Assembly (NCBI GenBank): GCA_044237845.1
Contig: JBIIEL010000003.1
Span: 41,185 to 105,184 of the forward strand
Origin: QFOX01 sp044237845
GTDB lineage: Bacteria; Pseudomonadota; Alphaproteobacteria; Rickettsiales; UBA3002
Reading direction: 5' to 3'
Length of the DNA: 64,000 nt
Below the pieces are notes generated by a model that was not told the origin of the DNA, did not search any database, and saw only the letters and a list, made by a program, of their open reading frames with translations. Numbering within the stretch: position 1 is the stretch's first letter; every line of letters begins with the position of its first letter. Of the stretch, positions 23,465 to 31,050 are shown one piece after another. Made by a program: the position numbers and the translations under genes.

Positions 23465-24166
23465 ATGGTTATTGAATTCACAGATATTGATGCCAAGTAC
23501 GGGTTCCCAACCGGCACTATTGATTCCGTATGGACACAAGAATCTGGACGCGGGCAGAATCTTGTTTCTCCGGCCGGTGCGCGTGGTCATTTTCAGTTTA
23601 TGCCAGTCACACGCCAAGAGATGATCCGTAAACACGGGCTTGACCCGTGGAAGGATAAGCATACGGCAGCAGAATGCTGTGGCCTTTATCTTTCTGAGCT
23701 TACCAAGCGTTTCGACGGTGATTTAACAAAGGGCTTGTCTGCGTATAATGTGGGCGGAGGAAATGTTAATAAATCGATCAAGAGAAACGGTGCAGATTGG
23801 TTAGATCACCTTCCGGCAGAAACGCAAGCCTATGCAAGCAGCATTTTGGATCGTATTGGGTACGATGACCGAGTGGCATATGGTAAAAAGAAAGAACAGG
23901 GCAAAGCCTCGCAGCAGGATGATGACGAAGAATATGTAAAACGTCAAGATGCCCTGCGTGAAATTGGTCTTCCAGATCCAATGATTAAGGGTATCGGAAA
24001 AGATAATATACTTGGGCAGCTATTTTTCGCGATTATCATCGCTATATTTGGAGGAAATCAAAAGGTATCCTCCGTTGACCATGACGTGGATAGCCATGTT
24101 CAGGTGCCCAATGTCCCGAACAAGAAGCCCGGCAACACGATCACTTCTCCCACGCTTTATTCCTAA
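23465..24166 (+). CDS. Lytic transglycosylase-like protein without signal peptide
   Basis: The 233-residue protein has an SLT-type lysozyme fold: catalytic Glu26 in WTQESGRG, SPAGARGHFQFMP (35-47), LYLSELTKRF and GLSAYNVGGGNVN (about 88-100). It should cleave peptidoglycan, yet it has no N-terminal signal. After a charged linker (about 140-165) comes a hydrophobic stretch LGQLFFAIIIAIFGG (about 181-195) that may anchor or target it. Virion or secretion-system transglycosylases can look like this. It is one of eight genes here with a PHO-like promoter box. Its 3' end overlaps xerD by 4 nt. Confidence 0.78.
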   Translation: MVIEFTDIDAKYGFPTGTIDSVWTQESGRGQNLVSPAGARGHFQFMPVTRQEMIRKHGLDPWKDKHTAAECCGLYLSELTKRFDGDLTKGLSAYNVGGGNVNKSIKRNGADWLDHLPAETQAYASSILDRIGYDDRVAYGKKKEQGKASQQDDDEEYVKRQDALREIGLPDPMIKGIGKDNILGQLFFAIIIAIFGGNQKVSSVDHDVDSHVQVPNVPNKKPGNTITSPTLYS

Positions 24167-25131
24167 GCTTTACTCTTCGCTAGCGGATGATGGTCGTTCA
24201 CTACCTGCGTGAGGCGCTTGCCTGCGACATGGGTGTAGATCTGCGTGGTGGCGATATCCGCATGGCCGAGCAATTCCTGAATCACCCGCAAATCGGCTCC
24301 GCCTTCGAGCAGATGTGTGGCGAAGGAATGGCGCAGCGTATGCGGCGAGCAGCGCGCCGGGTCGATCCCCGCTTTCAGGCAAAGCGCTTCTAACATCTTG
24401 CCGAATTTCTGACGGCTGAGATGCGAGATGCCGCGATGGCCCTTATCCGGAAAAAGATAGGGCGACTCGGCATGCGCAGGAATGAAACTATCACGCAGGG
24501 CGAGGTAGTGCGTGAGCGCCGCGAGCGCCGTGGCGTGAAGTGGTACCAGCCTGTCTTTGTTACCCTTACCTGTAATAATAAAAAACGGCTGGAGCTTTTT
24601 CGGTTTCTTCGGCTCGCGGCTGAGATGATGCATGCGTAAGCTGACCAGTTCGCTCACCCGCATACCGGAGGCGTAAATAATTTCCATCAGCGTATGCAGG
24701 CGCACGCCCTCGGCGCTGCCATCCGCACGGGCGGTGGCGATGAGGGCGCTGACTTCCTCACGCGTGAGGAGTTTTGGTAGGCTGCGCGCGCGCTTCGGTG
24801 CGCGTACGAGCAGCACCGGGTTTTCGGTGATCACGCGTTCGCTGATGAGAAACTTAAACCATTGGGTGAGGGCAGAGCGGCGGCGGGCGAGGGTGCTTGC
24901 CGCCATGCCGCTGGCCGTGAGCGTAGAAAGATAGTCATTGATATGGGTGTGGGTAACGGATTCCATCGCCAGATGTTGGCGCGCGGCGAAGGCAAAAAAG
25001 TCGGAAAGGTCGCGGCGGTAGGAGTCTCGGGTGGAAAGCGATGCGCCGCGCGTTGCGATCATCATCTCCAGAAACGAACCACGCCACCCCAACCATGAAG
25101 CCGGGGTGGCGTGTGTTTCGTCGTCAGCCAT
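24163..25131 (-). CDS. xerD: Site-specific tyrosine recombinase
   Basis: This 322-residue recombinase fits XerD, which with XerC resolves chromosome dimers at dif. The N-terminal SAM-like domain spans about 10-110. The catalytic residues are in place: R158 in SGMRVSEL, K189 or K192 in the GKGNKDR turn, H264 and R267 in HTLRHSFATHL, H290 in LLGHADI, and the nucleophile Y299 in TTQIYTHV. XerC cannot be fully excluded, but length and motifs favour XerD. It lies 17 nt after the Ala-rich membrane protein gene, probably in one transcript. No dif-like site was noticed. Confidence 0.85.
   Translation of the reverse strand: MADDETHATPASWLGWRGSFLEMMIATRGASLSTRDSYRRDLSDFFAFAARQHLAMESVTHTHINDYLSTLTASGMAASTLARRRSALTQWFKFLISERVITENPVLLVRAPKRARSLPKLLTREEVSALIATARADGSAEGVRLHTLMEIIYASGMRVSELVSLRMHHLSREPKKPKKLQPFFIITGKGNKDRLVPLHATALAALTHYLALRDSFIPAHAESPYLFPDKGHRGISHLSRQKFGKMLEALCLKAGIDPARCSPHTLRHSFATHLLEGGADLRVIQELLGHADIATTQIYTHVAGKRLTQVVNDHHPLAKSKA
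25085..25116. other. Strong inverted repeat at the 5' end of xerD
   Basis: CACGCCACCCC and GGGGTGGCGTG form perfect 11-bp arms around a 10-nt loop, inside codons near the start of xerD. No T-run follows on either strand, so it is not a standard terminator. It could attenuate read-through from the Ala-rich gene upstream. Confidence 0.45.
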
Positions 25132-25148
25132 GAAGGCTTACAATAGGC

Positions 25149-25511
25149 TTAGTGGCCAGCAGCCGAAGCAGCCGGAGCAGCCGGAGCAGCTTCTACTGCT
25201 TTTGCAGCAGCGTCAGCCGCGGCACCTGCGGCGGTTGCCGCAGCATCTGCAGCGGTTGCAGCAGCGTCAGCAGCAGCGGCAGCCGGAGCAGCAGCTTCCG
25301 GAGCCGGAGCAGCAGCTTCTGGAGCCGGAACTGCTTCTGGAGCCGGGGTGGTTGCGGGAGCAGCAGCGTCAACTGCAGCTGGCATTTCTGTGGTTACAGC
25401 CTCTGGTGCGGGAGCTTCACTGGTCATGGTCACAGCGGCAACGATTGCAGCTACAACCGCAACAGCAGCGATGATGATAACAGAGTTTTTATTTTTGCTA
25501 GGGGTAGTCAT
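25149..25511 (-). CDS. Ala/Pro-rich single-pass membrane protein
   Basis: A 120-residue protein: a short basic start (TTPSKNKN), one membrane helix (about 10-28, SVIIIAAVAVVAAIVAAV), then a low-complexity tail of APEAV, APEAA and ADAAATA units. ATG at 25511 is preceded by GAGG at suitable spacing, so the longer frame to 25553 is not used. The tail is probably periplasmic and unstructured. No function can be assigned. It precedes xerD by 17 nt. Confidence 0.6.
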   Translation of the reverse strand: MTTPSKNKNSVIIIAAVAVVAAIVAAVTMTSEAPAPEAVTTEMPAAVDAAAPATTPAPEAVPAPEAAAPAPEAAAPAAAAADAAATAADAAATAAGAAADAAAKAVEAAPAAPAASAAGH

Positions 25512-25596
25512 AGCGCCTCGTAAGAAATGTGTTAAGGTTGAATTCTTCGGCAAAGCCAGTAGTGTTCTGCTCTCGAATGATTAAATAGTCAACTGC

Positions 25597-26178
25597 TTGA
25601 TACAAAAAATGGACTCTGAACGAAAAAATGAACCTATAAAGCAGGGTGCTGCAAATGGCTGGCGCGCCCGTCCGCTGGTGTTGATAGGGCTTATGGGCTC
25701 CGGAAAATCGACCATCGGGCGGCGGTTAGCGCAGTCCATTGGCTGGCGATTCGTCGATGCGGATGAAGAAATCGAGATGGCAGCGGGCTGTTCGATTGCT
25801 GATATGTTCGCGATTTATGGCGAGCCGATGTTCCGCGACCTCGAAATGCGGGTGATGACGCGCCTACTCAATGACGGCCCGATGGTGATCGCCACCGGTG
25901 GCGGCGCGTGGATGCAGCCGCGTATTCGTGAGTTGATAAAGGCGCATGCGACCTCGCTATGGCTTCGCGCGGAGCTGGATGTGTTGCTCGACCGCGTGAG
26001 CCGTCGCGACCATCGCCCGCTGCTCAAAACCGGCGATAAACAGGAGATAATGGAACGGCTGATGGCAGAGCGTTACCCGGTTTATGCTGAGGCTGATTTG
26101 ACGGTGGATTCCAGCCACGGCCCGCATGACCGCGTGGTGGAACGCGCGATTACGACACTGAAGGAATATCGCGGATGA
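25597..26178 (+). CDS. aroK: Shikimate kinase
   Basis: The product phosphorylates shikimate at O3 in aromatic amino acid synthesis. Seen are Walker A GLMGSGKST (residues 31-39), the shikimate-binding DADEEIE, FRDLE, the GGGAW segment and the lid RRDHRPLL. TTG at 25597 opens the frame; ATG at 25609 gives an equally plausible 189-residue protein and neither has a clear ribosome-binding site. The stop overlaps the aroB start by 4 nt (ATGA), the usual aroK-aroB arrangement. Confidence 0.92.
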   Translation: MIQKMDSERKNEPIKQGAANGWRARPLVLIGLMGSGKSTIGRRLAQSIGWRFVDADEEIEMAAGCSIADMFAIYGEPMFRDLEMRVMTRLLNDGPMVIATGGGAWMQPRIRELIKAHATSLWLRAELDVLLDRVSRRDHRPLLKTGDKQEIMERLMAERYPVYAEADLTVDSSHGPHDRVVERAITTLKEYRG

Positions 26179-27284
26179 GTAAGCATAACGCAGTCACCGT
26201 CGCACTTGCGGAGCGCAGCTATGATATTCTCATCGGCCATGGATTGCTGGCGGATGCGTGGGCGATGCTTGCGCCGGTGCTGGCCAGCAAGCGGGTGATC
26301 GTGGTGAGTGATAGCAATGTCGCGCCGCTTTATGCTCCGGCGCTTGAGGCATCGCTCGCGAAAGCAGGGGTGCGCTGTGACCTGCTGACGGTCGATGCGG
26401 GCGAAAGCGCGAAGGGATTTACGACGCTCGAAACCTTGCTGGAACAGATGCTGGCACTCGCGCCGGATCGTAAAACAACCGTTATTGCACTTGGCGGGGG
26501 TGTGGTGGGCGACCTCGCTGGCTTCGCTGCGAGCGTGCTACTTCGCGGCGTGCCGTTTGTGCAGATTCCCACCACGCTGCTCGCGCAGGTGGATAGTTCC
26601 GTCGGCGGCAAAACGGCTATCAACAGTCGTGCGGGGAAAAACCTCGTCGGCAGTTTTTATCAGCCGCAGCGTGTGCTGATCGACCTTGATACCCTCGCGA
26701 CGCTGCCCGCGCGGGAGCTGCGCGCAGGCTATGCGGAGATCATCAAATATGGCCTCATCATGAACGCGGAATTTTATCGCTGGTGCCTTGAACATGGCGC
26801 GGATTTGCTGGCAGGAGAACGGGAAGCCCTCGCCCATGCCGTGAGCGAGTGCTGTCGCATGAAAGCAGAAATCGTCGGTGCGGATGAGCGCGAAGCGGGC
26901 AGCCGGGCGCTGCTCAATTTTGGTCATACATTCGGCCATGCGCTCGAAGCAGAAACGGGCATGAGTGAGATATTGTTGCACGGCGAAGCGGTTGCCATCG
27001 GCATGGTGATGGCCTGTCGGATGTCGGCGCATCTTGGCCTGATTTCAGCGGATGTGGAGCGCGAACTCGCGGCGCATTTTACGGCTCTCGGCCTTCCCGT
27101 CACGCCGCGTGATGTGGCGTATGACTGGAACGCCGAACGCATCGCCGCACATTTTGCGAGCGACAAAAAAACCGAAAACGGTGCGCTGACCTTTGTCCTA
27201 CTCGATGCCGTCGGCGCGGCGCGCGCGGTAAAGGATGTTGACGTCTCGTTGGCACTGAAAACAGTCACCCACTATACAACATAG
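26175..27284 (+). CDS. aroB: 3-dehydroquinate synthase
   Basis: This 369-residue NAD- and metal-dependent enzyme converts DAHP to 3-dehydroquinate, the second step of the shikimate pathway. Diagnostic segments are GGGVVGDLAGFAAS (about 105-118), PTTLLAQVDSSVGGKTAIN (132-150), the metal-binding Glu in GYAEIIKYG (about 188-196), and the metal-binding histidines in NFGHTFGHALE (about 249-259) and LHGEAVAIGM. It is translationally coupled to aroK. Confidence 0.95.
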   Translation: MSKHNAVTVALAERSYDILIGHGLLADAWAMLAPVLASKRVIVVSDSNVAPLYAPALEASLAKAGVRCDLLTVDAGESAKGFTTLETLLEQMLALAPDRKTTVIALGGGVVGDLAGFAASVLLRGVPFVQIPTTLLAQVDSSVGGKTAINSRAGKNLVGSFYQPQRVLIDLDTLATLPARELRAGYAEIIKYGLIMNAEFYRWCLEHGADLLAGEREALAHAVSECCRMKAEIVGADEREAGSRALLNFGHTFGHALEAETGMSEILLHGEAVAIGMVMACRMSAHLGLISADVERELAAHFTALGLPVTPRDVAYDWNAERIAAHFASDKKTENGALTFVLLDAVGAARAVKDVDVSLALKTVTHYTT

Positions 27285-27292
27285 GTTTAGGC

Positions 27293-28585
27293 ATGGAATT
27301 TTTCTCATTTGATATCCTCGTGATTCTGATTTGCGTGTGTTTCTCGGCATTTTTCTCCTGCTCGGAAACCGCGCTGACCGCGATGTCGCGAGCACGGATG
27401 CATGCGCTTTATCAGGGGGGACTGGCACGAGCAGGGCTGGTGCTGCGGTTGCGCGACAAGAAGGACGAGCTGATTGGCAGTATTCTGCTGGGGAATAATA
27501 TTGTGAATATTGCGGCGGCCTCGGTGGGAACAGTGGTGGCTGTGCGCATGTTTGGTGATGAATGGGGTCCGGTGATAGCAACCGTGGTATTGACGCTGGT
27601 GATACTCATTTTTGGTGAGGTGCTACCGAAAACCGTTGCGATTTACCATGCGGACCGGGCATCGTTATTGCTCTCGCCCCTGCTGCGCATTGTCGTTAAA
27701 GTGCTCATGCCGATCACATGGGTGGTGCAACAGGTGGTGCGTGCTATCCTCAGAGTTTTTGGGGTGCGATTGGATAATAGCAAAGATTTTGGTTCTGCAC
27801 TCGAAGCCATCCGCGGCACCATCGAGCTGCATCATCACGAGGGCGAGGTGGAAAAAGACGACCGCGACATGCTCGGCAGCATTCTCGACCTCGATGCGCG
27901 CGACCTTTCGGAGGTAATGGTGCATCGTAGCAAGGTGGAGAGCATCGACTTCTCGCTCGAGCCGGACGTGATTATTTCGCAGGCGATTGCGATTAACCAT
28001 AGCCGCATTCCGCTTTGGAAGGACAACCCGGAAAATATCATCGGCGTGCTGCATTTCAAAGACCTGCTGCGGCTGGTGCGCGCGCAGAAAATCGGCATCA
28101 CACGCGAGATGATCCGCCGCATCGCACAGAAACCATGGTTCGTGCCGGAAACCACCAGCCTCGCCGACCAGCTCTCCGCCTTCCGCGCCCGCCGCGCGCA
28201 TTTCGCCTGCGTGGTGGATGAATATGGCGCATGGCTCGGCATTGCGACGCTGGAGGATATTATCGAGGAAATCGTTGGCGAGATCGACGACGAGCACGAC
28301 CCGCGTTCCATCGCCGAAATCATGCCTTATGGCGAGCATGCCTACCGCGTGGCGGGCACCGTCACCGTGCGCGACATCAACCGCCAGCTCGACTGGGATT
28401 TGCCCGATAGCAACGCCACCACGGTTGCCGGGCTGGTGCTGCACGAGGCGCGGGTGATTCCGGATAATGGTGCCACTTTCGAGTTCTTCGGCTACCGCTT
28501 CACCATCGCCGAAAAACGCAGCCAGCAAATCACCCAACTGCTCATCGAACGCCTCGCGGATAGTTTCGACGACGCGCAGGAGTAG
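27293..28585 (+). CDS. HlyC/CorC family CBS-domain transporter
   Basis: The 430-residue protein has an N-terminal DUF21/CNNM membrane domain (about 1-150, with FSAFFSCSETALTAMSRARM), a CBS pair (about 205-330, with VDEYGAWLGIATLEDIIEEIVGEI) and a C-terminal CorC/HlyC domain. Relatives are linked to magnesium or cobalt efflux and bind nucleotides through the CBS pair. It starts 8 nt after aroB and is likely co-transcribed. Ion specificity is not readable from the sequence. Confidence 0.85.
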   Translation: MEFFSFDILVILICVCFSAFFSCSETALTAMSRARMHALYQGGLARAGLVLRLRDKKDELIGSILLGNNIVNIAAASVGTVVAVRMFGDEWGPVIATVVLTLVILIFGEVLPKTVAIYHADRASLLLSPLLRIVVKVLMPITWVVQQVVRAILRVFGVRLDNSKDFGSALEAIRGTIELHHHEGEVEKDDRDMLGSILDLDARDLSEVMVHRSKVESIDFSLEPDVIISQAIAINHSRIPLWKDNPENIIGVLHFKDLLRLVRAQKIGITREMIRRIAQKPWFVPETTSLADQLSAFRARRAHFACVVDEYGAWLGIATLEDIIEEIVGEIDDEHDPRSIAEIMPYGEHAYRVAGTVTVRDINRQLDWDLPDSNATTVAGLVLHEARVIPDNGATFEFFGYRFTIAEKRSQQITQLLIERLADSFDDAQE

Positions 28586-28614
28586 GGGTAGGTTTTTGGT
28601 GTTGGTTTCCAGAG

Positions 28615-28645
28615 CCTGTCACCCCGTCTTTACGACGGGGCATCC
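28615..28645. repeat. Short palindromic repeat
   Basis: CCCCGTC-tttac-GACGGGG inside a TGTCA...GCATCC context, 37 nt after the CorC-like gene. It resembles the dispersed palindromic elements seen elsewhere in this window. It could also help end transcription, though no T-run follows. Confidence 0.5.
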
Positions 28646-28727
28646 CGCTTATTTCTGCAATATTTGTTATAAATTATAGTGTTAGCGCCCATTCCTGCGC
28701 CCGCACATCCTCTCGCTAACCATGCAA

Positions 28728-28772
28728 TTGTCATGAAACTGTCACACACAAACGCGGTGGATTTGGTATTAT
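28728..28772 (+). promoter_or_regulatory. PHO-like box and -10 element (promoter of the 28837 gene)
   Basis: TTGTCATGAAACTGTCAC at 28728-28745 is the closest match in the window to a classical PHO box. TATTAT at 28767-28772 follows after 21 nt. The leader to the ATG at 28837 would be about 58 nt and contains AAGGGAG. Confidence 0.65.
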
Positions 28773-28836
28773 CTAAAGTAAGGCTGCCCAGCAAAATGGG
28801 TGAAATAGAGATAAATACAGTAAGGGAGTTAGGGTT

Positions 28837-30741
28837 ATGGCATACGGTGAAAAAGAAGGCGAATATTTCAATCAAGTTCGGCAACAGTTCGAGGCGTTTC
28901 AGGATGGCGATACGGATCAGATCCCCGCAAAACCAACGGGTGGCGATGCCTTAAAAATCTACGAGCGCGCACGGCTTCAGGCGGCGCTCTCAGCGGTAGG
29001 TGCTTTTTATAAAACTGACCAAAACAAACTCTATGCGAAATATTTTGGTGCAATGTATGTGAATCAGAGATCGCGCGGTGTCAACGATAAGAATGAGTAT
29101 GATCCAAATGTAAAACCACTCCTTGATGAGAATAAAGACGGGAAGCTGGAAGAGGGCGTGTTCAGCGGCGATGATTATGTCGTGCCCAAAGGCAAGGGCG
29201 ATGAGTATGCCCATGCTTACGCCATCGCTAGCGCGGCCGCCAAGACCTATAAAGCGTTAGAGGGTGGCCGCCGTGCTACGGATGCCGAAATGAAGATTGA
29301 TATCGATGGATGGAAGACTGGGCTGAGGAAAAAATATGGCAAAGCCTACGATACCGGGTTTGAAGTCAGCCAATGGGATTATAGTGGCTCTGTCATCGGC
29401 ACCATCAACAAAGCGATGGGCGATAACTCTAAGCCGCTAACCCTTCCTGCGGATTTCAAAGCGCCGGGTTTGGAGGATGCGCCGGGGCTGCCTAAAGCGC
29501 CTGTTACCCCGCCAGCGCCGAAGACCTCTGTGCCGAAAACGGATGGTTCGTTGTCCTATATTCCTGGTCTTTCTGGCTCCGCGCCGCTTACGGTGCCTTA
29601 TGCGCCGGGGAAGGGGCCGGCACCAGCCGCGCCCACTGCGCCTGCTCCGGCGCCGAAAGCATCAGCTGTGACGAAATTTACGAAGGATGAGAGCACCACT
29701 GAAGTTGCATTTGGTGAGTTGTTTGGCGAGCGTGCGGGCACGAAGCGGGTGATTTTCGATTACGATAAAATTGGTCTTGCGAAACTGAAGTCGGACGCGG
29801 AGGATATCTACAATGCTACAAATAACGATCCAAGTTTGAAAACGGGCGATGATGTGCTCGCAGCGCTTTCCAAAAAATTAGATGCCGCAACGGGTAAAGA
29901 TAAACATGCCGTGGAAGTGGCCTTGGCCGCGTATCAGCGTGCTCTTGACGTGATGAACGCGCAAGACGCAGGCAAAACCAGCCTGCCCGGGTTCGCGACG
30001 CTGGATGAGTATCTTGTCTATAGAAATGCTGCTGTGGCGAACGCAAAAAAACTGGCTGGTGGTGCACCGGCACCGACGCAGCAGACACCTACGCCTGCGC
30101 CGACTGCACCCGCTGCCCCAGTACCGGACGCTGCTGCGGACGCACCAGAGGCACCAGCCAAGGTGAATTATAAGAAGGCAGTGCTGCGGGAAACCAGTGC
30201 ACCGCTTGGCGTAGAGGAAGCGCTCTATGACGATGATCTGGTAAATTTTGCCAAAGGCAAAGCGCCAGTTGCGGGGATGACCAATTACCTCTGGAAAGGC
30301 GCGCATTGGGTTGAGAATGCCGATCAATCCAAAGCCTATGGCGACATGATCCAGATTCTTCAGCGCAGCCTCGACCGTGTGAACGGTAAAACGGAAGGCA
30401 GCGACGATGGGGTATATGGCGCAGGAACGCGTAAAGCCGTGCGGGCGATTCAGGCACAGTATGGCTTGCGTCAGGATGGAATTGCGGGTCGTCAAACCAT
30501 CACCGCGCTGCAGGTGGAAGAGCTGAAGATCGCGCTCGATAACGCGGTAACTTCTGAAATCACCCATGAGATCAGGGACGTGTCAGCGCTTCTGGTCGAA
30601 GGCAAAAAGCTTCCGGCGAAAGTGCAGGCGGAGATTAAAGCGGCGGTGGAGAAAATCGAAGCCAATACATCGTTGGCGGCGGATACCACACTTGCTGCAA
30701 TCGTCACCGACATCCGCACCAAGGCGGGTTTGACGAAGTAA
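28837..30741 (+). CDS. Peptidoglycan-binding-domain protein with proline-rich linkers
   Basis: A 634-residue protein without a signal peptide. Residues 1-190 are soluble and contain DENKDGKLEEG (near 93), similar to an EF-hand calcium loop although its twelfth position is not acidic. Proline-rich linkers (about 210-280 and 405-445) separate helical regions. A PG_binding_1-type domain lies near 505-565 (YGDMIQILQRSL, GVYGAGTRKAVRAIQ, LRQDGIAGRQTITALQ). The C-terminus is helical. It probably binds cell wall or a similar polymer, but how it leaves the cytoplasm is unclear. The promoter has a PHO-like box. Confidence 0.7.
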   Translation: MAYGEKEGEYFNQVRQQFEAFQDGDTDQIPAKPTGGDALKIYERARLQAALSAVGAFYKTDQNKLYAKYFGAMYVNQRSRGVNDKNEYDPNVKPLLDENKDGKLEEGVFSGDDYVVPKGKGDEYAHAYAIASAAAKTYKALEGGRRATDAEMKIDIDGWKTGLRKKYGKAYDTGFEVSQWDYSGSVIGTINKAMGDNSKPLTLPADFKAPGLEDAPGLPKAPVTPPAPKTSVPKTDGSLSYIPGLSGSAPLTVPYAPGKGPAPAAPTAPAPAPKASAVTKFTKDESTTEVAFGELFGERAGTKRVIFDYDKIGLAKLKSDAEDIYNATNNDPSLKTGDDVLAALSKKLDAATGKDKHAVEVALAAYQRALDVMNAQDAGKTSLPGFATLDEYLVYRNAAVANAKKLAGGAPAPTQQTPTPAPTAPAAPVPDAAADAPEAPAKVNYKKAVLRETSAPLGVEEALYDDDLVNFAKGKAPVAGMTNYLWKGAHWVENADQSKAYGDMIQILQRSLDRVNGKTEGSDDGVYGAGTRKAVRAIQAQYGLRQDGIAGRQTITALQVEELKIALDNAVTSEITHEIRDVSALLVEGKKLPAKVQAEIKAAVEKIEANTSLAADTTLAAIVTDIRTKAGLTK

Positions 30742-30765
30742 GATTCGGAGAAATTTTAGACTCCA

Positions 30766-30868
30766 TCATTGCGAGGCTTTGAGCCGAAGCAATCCAGCGC
30801 GGCGCGCCTGCGCCGCAAAATTTTCTTAAAGAGGCTGGATTGTCGCGTCGCTTCGCTCCTCGCAATGA
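30766..30868. repeat. Composite palindromic repeat element
   Basis: TCATTGCGAGG at the left end pairs with CCTCGCAATGA at the right end, with further pairing between CCAG and CTGG and an inner GCGGCGC/GCGCCGC hairpin. The type (TCATTGCGAG...CAATCCAG) is, from memory, a common dispersed intergenic element in many bacterial genomes. It fills most of the 309-nt space between the PG-binding gene and the permease; nothing else was seen there except the permease ribosome-binding site. Confidence 0.7.
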
Positions 30869-31050
30869 CAGAGTCCTGTTCTTCAATTCTCCAATTCGCC
30901 ATCTCCCCTCTTTTGCTGCACTGCACCTAGTTTGCCATCTTGCGCTTCGTGATTTCGGCTGCTAGGGATTTGGGCTTCGCAGTCATCCGGCTGCCGTTTT
31001 GTAGCGGCAAGCGGGTGACAAAAAATAGAAAAACCAACCCGCGAGGTTCC

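Noticed and set aside
24163..25131. xerD as integrase of a mobile element
   Set aside because: Length, motifs and lack of flanking repeats or cargo fit the chromosomal dimer-resolution recombinase.
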